A program made the translations under genes and the position numbers. Below the pieces are notes generated by a model. That model was given only the letters and a program-made list of their open reading frames with translations. It did not search any database and was not told where the DNA came from. From Paraprevotella sp. (GTDB lineage: Bacteria; Bacteroidota; Bacteroidia; Bacteroidales; Bacteroidaceae), in contig JAJPYK010000017.1 in assembly GCA_021205005.1 (NCBI GenBank), positions 1 through 13,775 of the forward strand: a DNA stretch of 13,775 bases, read 5' to 3'. Below are positions 1 to 7,109 of this stretch, in pieces. How positions within the stretch are numbered: position 1 is the stretch's first letter; every line of letters begins with the position of its first letter.

Positions 1-1
1 T

Positions 2-571
2 GGGGACTTCTCTTTGGACCTGAAGCCGGGCGAGTGGGCTTGCATCACCGGGAAATCGGGATGTGGCAAGACATCGTTGCTGCGGGCCGTGCTGGGTTTC
101 CAGCCCTTGGACAGCGGACGGATTTTCGTGGGCGGGGAAGAGTTGTCGGCCCGTACAGTGGAACGTATCCGTCAACGTACGTCTTATTTGCCTCAGGAGC
201 TGTTTTTGCCGGTGGATACGGTGGGCGAAATGTGGCGTATTCCGTTCGAGCTGAAATCCAGCCGCCATATCAAGATGTCCGAAGAAAAACTTTTTCAGGT
301 GTGGCATACCTTGGGGCTGGAGAAAGATTTGCTTCGTTTGAAGGTGGTACAGCTTTCCGGCGGGCAACGGCAACGCATCTTGTTGTCCATGGCTGCCTTG
401 TTGGGGCGGGGACTGCTGTTGGCCGACGAGCCTACTTCGGCTCTTGATGAAGAATGTGTGGGACGTGTGGTCGACTTGTTGCGAAGCCTGACGAAGGAAG
501 GTACGGCGGTGCTGACCGTGTCGCACAACCGGACGCTTTTCGACGCCTGCGACAAGGTTGTTCGATTTTAA
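2..571 (+). CDS. fetA: ABC transporter ATP-binding protein, FetA/YbbL-like (5' end outside window)
   Basis: This is the nucleotide-binding subunit of a small ABC transporter. It would hydrolyse ATP at the cytoplasmic face and drive the permease encoded next. The open frame runs in from the left edge (codons GGG GAC TTC TCT precede the first possible start, TTG at 14), so the true start lies upstream and roughly 30 N-terminal residues are missing. Visible motifs, counted from the first in-window codon, are Walker A GKSGCGKTS (about residues 17-25), signature LSGGQRQR, Walker B LLLADEPTSALDE with the catalytic Glu, and the H-loop histidine in VSHN near the end. The gene stops with TAA 14 nt before a permease of the UPF0014/FetB family, which is why the FetA/YbbL assignment is preferred over a LolD- or MacB-type ATPase. 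In E. coli, FetAB is linked to iron export; the substrate here is inferred from that family only. Confidence 0.85.
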   Translation, partial: GDFSLDLKPGEWACITGKSGCGKTSLLRAVLGFQPLDSGRIFVGGEELSARTVERIRQRTSYLPQELFLPVDTVGEMWRIPFELKSSRHIKMSEEKLFQVWHTLGLEKDLLRLKVVQLSGGQRQRILLSMAALLGRGLLLADEPTSALDEECVGRVVDLLRSLTKEGTAVLTVSHNRTLFDACDKVVRF

Positions 572-585
572 AAAACTGAATCAAA

Positions 586-1395
586 ATGGAAACCGTAGAT
601 TTGAGTTATTCGGATTTGCTCATCGGCATGCTGTTGATGTTGCTTCCCTTTTATTTTCTGTGGCGTTTCCGTACGGGACGTTTGCTTTCGGCGGCTTTGT
701 TGGGCACAGTGAGAATGACCATTCAGTTGTTGTTCATCGGCGTTTATCTGCGTTTTCTGTTCCAATGGGACAAGGCCTGGATCAACATTCTGTGGATGAT
801 GGCGATGGCTTTTATCGCTTCTCATACGGCCGTGAGCCGCACCACTCTGCGTCCCCGTGTACTGTTTTGGCCTATATTTGTGGGATTTCTGTCCACGGTC
901 CTGCTGGTCTCCTTGTATTTTTTAGGGCTGGTCGTAAGGGTGGATCATGTGTTTTCCGCCCGGTTTTTCATTCCGGTGACCGGCCTGCTTTTCGGCAATA
1001 TGCTCACGGTAAGCATCATGGCCGTCAATGTGTATTATAGTGAGCTGCAACGCGATCGTGACATGTACTATTATTTATTAGGCAACGGAGCCACCCGTTT
1101 CGAGGCCACGTTGCCTATTCTCCGTTCGGCTGTCATCAAGGCCTTCTCTCCTTGCATCGCCAACATGGCCGTATTGGGGGTGGTTTCTTTTCCGGGCACG
1201 ATGATCGGTCAAATACTCGGCGGTTTCATGCCCGAGGTAGCCATCAAGTATCAGCTAATGATCAGTATCATTACCGTAGTTTCTTCCATGTTGTCGCTCG
1301 TCATTACGATCCGACTTTCGGCACGCAGCACGTTTGATGAGTTCGGACGACTGAAACCTGTCTTCAAAAACGGAAAAACCCTAAAGAAACAATAA
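586..1395 (+). CDS. fetB: ABC transporter permease, FetB/YbbM family (UPF0014)
   Basis: This is an inner-membrane permease of 269 residues, the usual length for the FetB/YbbM (UPF0014) family. The ATG at 586 is the first in-frame start after the ATPase stop and leaves a 14-nt gap, so the two genes are one transcription unit. The protein is strongly hydrophobic, with about seven predicted membrane segments starting at residues 8-25 (LLIGMLLMLLPFYFLW) and ending near residue 247. Family-typical stretches are visible: the RMTIQL-like segment early on (VRMTIQLLFIGVYL), the NMLTVSIMAVN segment, the cytoplasmic LGNGATRFEA helix expected to contact the ATPase, and the VVSFPGTMIGQILGG segment. Together with the preceding ATPase it should form a complete transporter, by homology an iron or metal exporter. 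The C-terminus is a short basic tail. Substrate is inference; family assignment is firm. Confidence 0.88.
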   Translation: METVDLSYSDLLIGMLLMLLPFYFLWRFRTGRLLSAALLGTVRMTIQLLFIGVYLRFLFQWDKAWINILWMMAMAFIASHTAVSRTTLRPRVLFWPIFVGFLSTVLLVSLYFLGLVVRVDHVFSARFFIPVTGLLFGNMLTVSIMAVNVYYSELQRDRDMYYYLLGNGATRFEATLPILRSAVIKAFSPCIANMAVLGVVSFPGTMIGQILGGFMPEVAIKYQLMISIITVVSSMLSLVITIRLSARSTFDEFGRLKPVFKNGKTLKKQ

Positions 1396-1410
1396 AAAAA
1401 CACGGTCAGC

Positions 1411-1442
1411 CTTGCCGTTGTGGCCGATCTTTCGTATTTTTG
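1411..1442 (+). promoter_or_regulatory. Bacteroidota-type promoter for the Nif3-like operon
   Basis: A perfect TAnnTTTG -7 box (TATTTTTG, 1435-1442) is preceded, after a 20-base spacer, by CTTG at 1411-1414, which matches the expected -33 TTTG in three of four positions. Transcription would begin a few bases after 1442, giving a leader of only about 10 bases before the GTG at 1460. Because the promoter covers the ATG at 1412, that upstream in-frame ATG is unlikely to be the start. Confidence 0.6.
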
Positions 1443-1459
1443 CAAAAAAATTCTATAGC

Positions 1460-2269
1460 GTGAAAATTAAAGAAGTAGTTTTAGCCCTTGAAAGATTCGC
1501 GCCTTTGCCTTTGCAGGAAAGCTTCGATAATGCGGGCCTGCAAGTAGGACTGACAGAGGTGGAAGCATCAGGGGCTTTATTGTGTCTTGACGTGACTGAA
1601 GAGGTGCTCGATGAAGCGATGTCTTTGGGTTGTAATCTCGTGATTTCTCACCATCCGTTGTTGTTTCATGGTCTGAAGACCGTGTCCGACCGCAGCTATG
1701 TGGAACGGTGTGTGCGTAAGGCGATTCAAAACGACATTACCGTCTATTCGTCCCATACCAATTTGGACAACGCCGAAGACGGGGTGAACTTCAAGATCGC
1801 CGAGAAGTCGGAACTGGAACAGGTGAAGCTCCTGTTGCCGCATCCGGTGAAAGTGAAAGACGGCGGACATGAATACACGGTCATGGCCGGAAGCGGAGTG
1901 GTAGGCACTTTGCCTCAGGCCGAAGATTCCCTGAGATTCTTGCAGCGCATCAAATCTGTTTTCCATATCGAGTGTCTGATGCACAACGAGTTGTTGCAAC
2001 GACCGATAAAAAAGGTGGTGTTGTGCGGAGGGGCGGGCGATTTCCTGCTGGAAGAGGCGCTTAACCAAAAGGCCGACGCTTTCCTGACGGGGGAGATGCA
2101 CTATCATCAGTACTTCGGGCACGATCAGGATTTGCAGATCGCCGTGATGGGACATTACCAGAGCGAGCAATATAAGAAAGAAATTTTTTATTCATTAATC
2201 AATGAGGTTTGTACCGAACTGCCGCTTTACATTACCGCAGTCGATACGAATCCCATTAAATATTTGTAG
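1460..2269 (+). CDS. Nif3-like dinuclear metal centre protein (YbgI/YqfO family)
   Basis: This is a cytosolic Nif3/YbgI-family protein of 269 residues. Family members form hexameric toroids with a two-metal site. The start is taken as GTG at 1460 (protein VKIKEVVLALERF), because this matches the conserved family N-terminus and the in-frame ATG at 1412 lies inside the promoter. Family motifs seen are ESFDNAGLQVG (residues 20-30), ISHHPLLFHGLK with metal-ligand His64/His65, SHTNLDNAEDGVN in the middle, and the C-terminal DAFLTGEMHYHQYF and GHYQSEQ segments that supply the other metal-binding His and Glu. The length matches the short form, like E. coli YbgI, without the extra PII/CutA-like insert that many Nif3 proteins of about 365 residues carry. 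The next gene begins 7 nt after its stop. Biochemical function in the family remains poorly defined (GTP cyclohydrolase type 1 type 2-like annotations exist), so no reaction is claimed. Confidence 0.9.
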   Translation: MKIKEVVLALERFAPLPLQESFDNAGLQVGLTEVEASGALLCLDVTEEVLDEAMSLGCNLVISHHPLLFHGLKTVSDRSYVERCVRKAIQNDITVYSSHTNLDNAEDGVNFKIAEKSELEQVKLLLPHPVKVKDGGHEYTVMAGSGVVGTLPQAEDSLRFLQRIKSVFHIECLMHNELLQRPIKKVVLCGGAGDFLLEEALNQKADAFLTGEMHYHQYFGHDQDLQIAVMGHYQSEQYKKEIFYSLINEVCTELPLYITAVDTNPIKYL

Positions 2270-2276
2270 TAGGTTT

Positions 2277-3110
2277 ATGGCAAAAGACATGAAGAAAGAC
2301 GCGGCCGACTTTTCTATCGAGGAAAAGTTGAGAAATCTGTACCAGTTGCAGACCATGCTTTCCGAAATCGACAAGATTAAGACTTTGCGTGGAGAACTTC
2401 CTTTGGAAGTGCAGGATCTGGAGGATGAGTTGGAAGGATTGTCCACTCGTATAGATAAAATGCATGCAGACATCGACGCACTGAATGAGGAGATTGCCGG
2501 ACGCAAAGCTACCATTGCTGCGAATAACGCTTCCATCGCCAAGTATAATCAGCAATTGGACAACGTGCGCAACAATCGCGAGTATGAATCGTTGAGCAAG
2601 GAAATCGAGTACCAGACGCTCGACGTGGAGCTGAACGAGAAGAAAATCAATGAAGCCCACAGCGCAATCGAGCATAAAAACGAGGAGATAGCTCATTGTA
2701 CGGAAGTGATGAACGATCGTCGTGCCGACTTGGACATGAAGAAGTCGGAGCTGGATGAAATCATTTCCGAGACTCGGTCGGAAGAGGAACAGCTCCGTGA
2801 AAAGGCTAAAGCTCTGGAAGCTACGATCGAACCCCGCTTGCTTCTGGCTTTCAAACGCATCCGGAAAAACAGCCGTAACGGGCTGGGTATCGTGTACGTA
2901 CAGCGTGATGCGTGCGGCGGCTGTTTCAATAAGATTCCGCCCCAACGGCAGTTGGACATCCGTATGCGTAAGAAAATCATTGTGTGCGAATACTGCGGAC
3001 GTATCATGATAGACCCGGAATTGGCCGGAGTGAAAGTGGAACCGAAAGCGGTGGAGGAAAAGCCGAAACGCCGCCGCCGTGCTGCCGCAGCTACGGAAGA
3101 AGACAAATAA
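2277..3110 (+). CDS. Coiled-coil protein with C4-type zinc ribbon
   Basis: This is a 277-residue soluble protein made of a long helical coiled coil followed by a four-cysteine zinc ribbon. ATG at 2277 (MAKDMKKDAADFSIEEKL) is chosen because it lies 7 nt after the Nif3-like stop; extending to the ATG at 2202 would overlap the conserved end of that gene. Residues about 12-190 are rich in Glu, Lys, Leu and Ile with heptad character and almost no Pro or Gly, indicating an antiparallel coiled coil. The ribbon follows with C213-GG-C216 and C237-EY-C240 and the typical IPPQ/RQLDIR segment between them. A basic tail with RRRRAAAA ends the protein. This architecture matches the CT398/Helicobacter HP0958-like family (zf-RING_7), some members of which bind nucleic acid or act as chaperones of flagellar or secretion parts. 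Its pairing with Nif3-like genes recurs in bacteria; the shared role is unknown. Confidence 0.88.
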   Translation: MAKDMKKDAADFSIEEKLRNLYQLQTMLSEIDKIKTLRGELPLEVQDLEDELEGLSTRIDKMHADIDALNEEIAGRKATIAANNASIAKYNQQLDNVRNNREYESLSKEIEYQTLDVELNEKKINEAHSAIEHKNEEIAHCTEVMNDRRADLDMKKSELDEIISETRSEEEQLREKAKALEATIEPRLLLAFKRIRKNSRNGLGIVYVQRDACGGCFNKIPPQRQLDIRMRKKIIVCEYCGRIMIDPELAGVKVEPKAVEEKPKRRRRAAAATEEDK

Positions 3111-3133
3111 ATACCCTCGTAGGGAGTTCATGA

Positions 3134-3181
3134 AAAAGCGAGTGTCCCGGATGTCTACACATCCGGGACACTCGTTTTTTT
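3134..3181 (+). terminator. Strong hairpin terminator, probably bidirectional
   Basis: A perfect 16-bp stem (3139-3154 with 3159-3174, arm CGAGTGTCCCGGATGT) closes a CTAC loop and is followed by seven T residues (3175-3181). Five A residues precede the stem (3133-3137), so the opposite strand also reads as stem plus T tract. It lies 24 nt after the zinc-ribbon stop codon and would end that operon; on the minus strand it could also stop transcripts from the PAP2 gene. Confidence 0.9.
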
Positions 3182-3573
3182 AATGGTAGGATTTACAGAA
3201 CTGTGTCGGAAACGGGGGATTTCCGTTCGGACACACTATGGCGGTTGAATGGCATGAAAATATTTGTCAGCAGGGACGCAGATTGCCGTAGTCTCGCACT
3301 CTCGCGTAATCCCTGATGGGCAGGAATGATAGGACGTTGATTTCGAGATATATAAGCCGGTTGAGGACGAGACTGGGAGTTGCCTCTGCACTATGATGAT
3401 TTTTTCTCCGCAGATTTTTCTGTCAATCTCCTGAGAGAAATTTGCCGATCTGCGGAGAACGATCCAGCGTTTTCCGCAGAAAGGTCCTGAGGGGAGTGCA
3501 GGACTATCCTTTATCTTTACTTCTTTTATCTTGCAGGATGAGATTATATACGGGATAAAAACAGAGTAGGGGA
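3182..3573. other. Gene-free intergenic region between convergent genes
   Basis: No supported coding sequence is seen here. The region holds an imperfect palindrome at 3202-3235 (outer arms TGTGTC/GACACA, inner arms GAA and CGG with CCG and TTC around a short loop), a copy of an intergenic repeat at about 3401-3490, and a small stem GTCCTG/CAGGAC at 3484-3489/3499-3504. The palindrome is not followed by a T tract. It separates the plus-strand zinc-ribbon operon from the end of the minus-strand PAP2-barrel gene. Confidence 0.6.
3401..3490 (+). repeat. Intergenic repeat element, copy A
   Basis: The element contains the inverted arms TTCTCCGCAGAT (3404-3415) and ATCTGCGGAGAA (3448-3459) around a 32-base interior, then a further partial unit TTTTCCGCAGAAA near 3471-3483. 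Its interior and right arm (AATCTCCTGA, then ATCTGCGGAGAA) line up in the same order with the minus strand of 12571-12660. Seen directly by comparing the two intergenic regions; the boundaries are approximate. Confidence 0.6.
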
Positions 3574-4866
3574 TCAGAATGATACGGCAAACGATGCCCC
3601 GGCGGTGAGCATGCTCATGTATTCGCCGCTGGCGGATTTCGGGGGAGGCACCAGGTCATAGTCGAGGAAGAAGCGGACATCGAAATCTTTGTAGGTAAGA
3701 AATGTCAATGAGGTACCGCAGCCGAAACATATCCCGTTTCGGGATGGTGTGGTGAGGTCGGTAAGCGGCAGTGACGGATAGTGCAGATAACCGGTCAGCA
3801 GTTTGCATCCTATCCGCCAATAAGATGAGAGCGGGTAGGAAAAGTGGGGGCCGACCGTGAGTGAGGTGATGTCTAACGTCCGGTTCTCGGCCACGCTGCC
3901 GTTCATAATGAGAGAGAGGTTGGATACGGCGAAGCGTCCTCCAAGGCCCACGTAGGGATTGAAAAAGTAGGCTCCTTCCAGTCCGGCCTAACTTCCGGAA
4001 GAAGTCCTGAAAGAATGATTTTCGTTCAGATCATAACGGCTCAGGGGAATGTTGGCGCCTAAGTAGATGCCGAAGAACGAAGGCGGGCGCATGCGGTCCG
4101 GAATCTCGTCCGTATCGGTATGAAGAATGCCTTTGTCTTTGAATAGCAGATCGGCCAGGAAATAACCCAGTTCGGTGGAAAGTATGCCGATTCCGGCACC
4201 TACCATAATATCGCTCAGCCAATGCTTGTTGTTAGCCATGCGCGTCAGTCCGGTGGCCGAGGCCGCAGCATAAGCGCCCACGCCGATCCACGGACTTTTA
4301 TATCCGTATTCCTTATTCAGCATGGTGGCTTTCATGAAAGCGGTGGCCGTGTGTCCGGAGGGAAACGACTGGAAGTCTGAACCGTCGGGACGGGCCACGT
4401 GGGTCGTGCGTTTCAGTGCGCTTACCGTACCGGCCATCAACAGAGCGGAAAAGGCGTCCGATGTCAGCATCCGTCCCCAAGAACTCCGTCCTTGCACGCC
4501 GCCTAAATTCATTCCCATCATGACGGCTGCCGGCAGATATTGCAGGTAATCGTCGTAACGACGTCGGAAAGAAGGGAGATAATCGTTCCTCAACTGCCGG
4601 AAATGGTCGTCCTGGCTTTTGACCAGCAGTCCGCCCGCCACCAAAGGGACTCCGATATAAGTCATTCGATAGGCTTTCGACGTGACGATGGAATGGACTT
4701 TCGTGCGAAACCCGTGGTGCGGCATCGGCCGGAGGCTGTCCGGTACAAGGCGGTTCAAGGTGTCTTGTGCTTGTGCGGACGGGCGGAAACCGGCCAGCAG
4801 TATTGCCGTGAATGAGAGTAAAGTCAGAACGTTTCTCCGTTTCCTTGGATATGAATGTGGGGCCAT
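3574..4866 (-). pseudogene. PAP2-family phosphatase with C-terminal outer-membrane barrel, interrupted by in-frame TAG
   Basis: Read through one stop codon this is a 430-residue exported protein. An N-terminal signal peptide (hydrophobic residues 13-27, likely cleavage after AQA near 33) is followed by a type-2 phosphatidic acid phosphatase domain with all three motifs: K152x6RP160, PSGH 169-172, and R209x5H215x3D219 (the usual leading Ser is Thr208). Such domains dephosphorylate lipid phosphates or pyrophosphates at the periplasmic face. From about residue 258 the sequence becomes beta-barrel-like (FFGIYLGANIPLSRYDL) and ends in Phe, as outer-membrane barrels do. A TAG at 3990-3988 (codon 293) splits the protein just inside the barrel; the same frame reopens at once (AGLEGAYFFNPYVGLGGRF) and runs to TGA at 3574. 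The truncated 292-residue product would keep the whole catalytic domain, so phosphatase activity may survive while the barrel is lost. A point mutation such as CAG or GAG to TAG would explain it. Confidence 0.8.
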
Positions 4867-4893
4867 GTCTTTTTGTATAGGTTTCTATGGCCA

Positions 4894-4901
4894 CAAAAAT
4901 A
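4894..4901 (-). promoter_or_regulatory. Possible -7 box for the PAP2-barrel gene
   Basis: On the minus strand TATTTTTG (4901 down to 4894) matches TAnnTTTG exactly and lies 27 nt before the ATG at 4866, in the 64-nt gap after the histidine kinase. No convincing -33 TTTG is seen 19-21 bases upstream, and no terminator separates it from the kinase gene, so read-through from the upstream operon is also possible. Confidence 0.45.
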
Positions 4902-4930
4902 AGGCAGGATTTTGGGGAAATATTGAAGAT

Positions 4931-5989
4931 TCAGAATTGTAGAGTGAAAGTATGTTTTTTCTCCTTATAATCATACGAGACGGTCCATCCGTGGTAGTCG
5001 CAGATGGCTTTTACGATGGAAAGTCCCAAGCCGTTGCCGGGCGTTCTTTCCGATGGGCGGTAGAAACGGTTGAACATCAGCCGCTCGTTCAGGGCTTCTC
5101 CGTCGGAAGTGTTGGTCACTTTCAGTTGTCGTCCTTTCAATGTCAGCAAAATTTCGCCGTTCGGTCTGTTGTGGCGTACGGCGTTTACCACCAGATTGTT
5201 GAGCAGGCTTTCCAGCAGCACTCTGTTGGCCCTAACTTTCAAGGGACAGGCATCGAGGTTCCGCCGGATGGAGATACCTTGTGCGAGGCTCTCCAAAAAC
5301 GGAAGCAAATCGTTTACGACCGCGGCCACGTCCACCGTTTCTATCTTTTCATATTGTCTGTTGTCTATTTTCGCCAATAGGAGCAGGTTGCGGTTCAGTC
5401 GCGACAAACGGCCCGAAATTTGATAAAGTCCCTGGATCGTTTCGGCCATCGGTTGTGTCAGGTCGGGCAGTTGCAGCAGGTTGTCCAGCCGACTTTGGAA
5501 TACCGCCAACGGGGTTTGCAGTTCGTGCGAGGCATTTTCCGTGAATTCCTTTTGCGTCCGGTAGCTTTTCAGACTGTTGGCCATCAGTGTATGCAGCGTA
5601 CGGTTCAGACGGGAGAACTCCTCTACGTTGCTGTCGGGCAGTACCGGCAGCTTTCCGTCTTCCAACCGGAAACCTTCGATCTGTTTCAAGGTTTCGTCGA
5701 ACGGTTTCCATATCCTCCGCGCAATGAAATGCGCCGTGAATACGATGGCGATGCCCAACAGCACGATAATCAGGATGAACTGAATCATGATACCTTGTAC
5801 GATGTATTCCTCCAGATCGAATGCCGGCAAGGGTTGGCCCGATTGTGCGGCGCCGATGACTTCGATCATGTCTTCGGCATAATAGTGTTCTGTCAGCCAA
5901 TAGAAAACCGGTGTGGCCAGGGCCAACAGGATGACGACGCAGATAATGAACTGCGTAAGCGCCCGGTTCAGCAAACGTCTCCTTTTCAT
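4931..5989 (-). CDS. Sensor histidine kinase
   Basis: This is a membrane-bound sensor kinase of 352 residues and the partner of the response regulator just upstream. ATG at 5989 (MKRRRLLNRALTQF) is preferred over the earlier in-frame ATGs at 6001 and 6043 because it forms an ATGA overlap with the regulator stop, the usual sign of translational coupling. Order of parts: TM1 about 14-32, a short periplasmic segment of about 35 residues, TM2 about 67-90, a HAMP-like linker, a HisKA dimerisation helix with phospho-acceptor His155 in ASHELQTPLAVF, the N box LLNNLVVNAVRHN (about 260), a degenerate G1 region (NTSDGEAL instead of DxGxG), an F box (FNRFYRP) and the G2 box GNGLGLSIVK. The sensing loop is small, so the signal may be membrane-borne or delivered by a partner protein. 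No break in the frame is seen. Confidence 0.9.
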   Translation of the reverse strand: MKRRRLLNRALTQFIICVVILLALATPVFYWLTEHYYAEDMIEVIGAAQSGQPLPAFDLEEYIVQGIMIQFILIIVLLGIAIVFTAHFIARRIWKPFDETLKQIEGFRLEDGKLPVLPDSNVEEFSRLNRTLHTLMANSLKSYRTQKEFTENASHELQTPLAVFQSRLDNLLQLPDLTQPMAETIQGLYQISGRLSRLNRNLLLLAKIDNRQYEKIETVDVAAVVNDLLPFLESLAQGISIRRNLDACPLKVRANRVLLESLLNNLVVNAVRHNRPNGEILLTLKGRQLKVTNTSDGEALNERLMFNRFYRPSERTPGNGLGLSIVKAICDYHGWTVSYDYKEKKHTFTLQF

Positions 5990-6663
5990 GTTTCCGTCCA
6001 TTGATACCCGGTTCCGTATACGTTTCTGATACAATCTTTGCATCCGGCTTCAGCCAATTTGGCTTTCAGGTTCTTGATGTGGGTATAGACAAAGTCGTGG
6101 TTGTCCAGCATGTCGGCCATGTCGCCGCTCAAGTGCTCGGCCAAAGCGCCTTTGGAGATGACTTTGTGTCGGTTGCCGATAAAGAATAGCAGGAGTTCGT
6201 ACTCCGTCCGTGTCAGCGTGATGTTGTGTCCGTTTGCGCTTACGGCTTTGCTGAGTAAATCGATGGTAAGACCGTTGCTGTGCAGGAAGTTGTTGGCCGA
6301 GAATTCCTTTCTTCGGATGATGGCGTAGATGCGCATGCTCAGTTCGGGCAGATGGAAGGGTTTGGACAGATAATCGTCCGCACCGATTCCCAGTCCTTTC
6401 ACTTTGTCGTTCAGGGAATCTTTGGCTGATACGATGATGACGCCCACGGAATTCTGCCTGCGGCGGATGTCACGCAGGAGGTCGAGTCCGTTACCGCCCG
6501 GCAGCATCAGGTCCAGCAATATGCAATCGTAGTCGTAAAGATGGATTTTCATCCGGGCTTCGTCATAAGTGAATGCCTGTTCGCATAAATATTTCTCGGA
6601 ACCGAGATAAGTCACGATGCTTTGCGACAAATCCCGTTCGTCTTCTATAATCAGGAGTTTCAT
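5986..6663 (-). CDS. OmpR/PhoB-type response regulator
   Basis: This is a 225-residue DNA-binding response regulator. The start is ATG at 6663 (MKLLIIEDERDL), which gives the canonical receiver N-terminus; it shares its A with the TAA stop of the preceding EamA gene (TAATG). The receiver domain shows the acidic pair E7/D8, phospho-acceptor Asp51 in CILLDLMLPGGNG, Ser79 in VSAKDS at the switch position and Lys101 in DDYLSKPF. The C-terminal winged helix is recognised by TRTEYELLLFF, the recognition-helix segment near DFVYTHIKNLKAKL, and the final hairpin VYGTGYQW. The stop TGA lies inside the ATGA that begins the kinase. Its natural targets are probably the efflux genes upstream in the same run and perhaps its own promoter; this is inference from position. 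Confidence 0.92.
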   Translation of the reverse strand: MKLLIIEDERDLSQSIVTYLGSEKYLCEQAFTYDEARMKIHLYDYDCILLDLMLPGGNGLDLLRDIRRRQNSVGVIIVSAKDSLNDKVKGLGIGADDYLSKPFHLPELSMRIYAIIRRKEFSANNFLHSNGLTIDLLSKAVSANGHNITLTRTEYELLLFFIGNRHKVISKGALAEHLSGDMADMLDNHDFVYTHIKNLKAKLAEAGCKDCIRNVYGTGYQWTET

Positions 6664-7076
6664 TAGATCAACATAAGTATACTTCCGCCGGTGATGAGCA
6701 AAGCGCCGGCAATGACTTTCAGGCTCACAGGTTCTTTGAGCAAGACAAAGGACAGGATGATGGTGATGACAACGCTCAGCTTGTCCACCGGAGCCACTCT
6801 CGATGCGTTTCCGCCTTGGAGAGCACGAAAATAAAACAGCCACGAAAGACCGGTAGCTGCGCCGGAGAGGATGAGAAAGAGCCAGGAACTGCGGCTGATG
6901 CTCCGGAGTTCCGTGCCGTGACATCCGAAGAGAACGATTCCCCAAGTGATGAATAGAATGACCGTGGTGCGTATAGCGGTGGCCAGGTCAGAGTTCATGT
7001 TCTTAATCCCGATCTTGGCGAAAATGGCGGTAAGTGCGGCGAAGAAAGCTGATAAAAGTGCATAATATTTCCACAT
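6663..7076 (-). CDS. Small single-domain EamA/DMT-superfamily transporter
   Basis: This is a 137-residue inner-membrane protein with one EamA domain and about five membrane segments: residues 3-20, 31-49, 66-84, 97-113 and 118-136. This is the size of the five-TM bacterial/archaeal branch of the drug/metabolite transporter superfamily, whose members are thought to work as dimers, whereas most EamA proteins are about 300 residues with two domains. Family-typical residues include AIFAKIGI near the start, FYFRALQGGNASRVAPVDKLS before TM4 and LLKEPVSLKVIAGALLITGG at the end. It begins 31 nt after the RND stop, and its TAA overlaps the regulator ATG by one base, so its translation is coupled to the two-component genes. 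Substrate is not predictable from the sequence. The coupling suggests it acts with, or is needed in step with, the sensor pair. Confidence 0.85.
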   Translation of the reverse strand: MWKYYALLSAFFAALTAIFAKIGIKNMNSDLATAIRTTVILFITWGIVLFGCHGTELRSISRSSWLFLILSGAATGLSWLFYFRALQGGNASRVAPVDKLSVVITIILSFVLLKEPVSLKVIAGALLITGGSILMLI

Positions 7077-7101
7077 ATCGCATAGCTTATGATTTTAATT
7101 G

Positions 7102-7109
7102 CAAAATTA
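7102..7109 (-). promoter_or_regulatory. Possible internal promoter (-7 box) for EamA-regulator-kinase
   Basis: Minus-strand TAATTTTG (7109 down to 7102) fits TAnnTTTG exactly and starts with the TAA stop codon of the RND gene. It lies 26 nt before the EamA ATG at 7076. No good -33 TTTG is visible at the expected distance, so this is a tentative call. If active, it would let the transporter-regulator-kinase unit be expressed independently of the damaged efflux genes. Confidence 0.4.

Noticed and set aside
1391..1425. Terminator hairpin after fetB
   Set aside because: Only a weak stem with wobble pairs can be drawn and there is no T tract after it.
1412..1459. N-terminal extension of the Nif3-like protein from the ATG at 1412
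   Set aside because: It overlaps the promoter boxes and the extra 16 residues do not resemble the family; GTG at 1460 gives the conserved N-terminus.
2202..2276. Earlier start for the zinc-ribbon gene at 2202
   Set aside because: It would overlap the conserved C-terminus of the Nif3-like gene by 68 nt; ATG at 2277 gives a normal operon spacing.
2256..3131. Long minus-strand open frame opposite the zinc-ribbon gene
   Set aside because: It mirrors the helix-rich coding strand, has no recognisable domain and is a shadow frame.
5420..6004. 194-codon plus-strand open frame opposite the kinase
   Set aside because: Shadow of the kinase gene, with no domain of its own.
6664..6945. N-terminal extension of the response regulator upstream of 6663
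   Set aside because: This is an out-of-frame reading of the EamA gene; the receiver domain starts at MKLLIIEDE.
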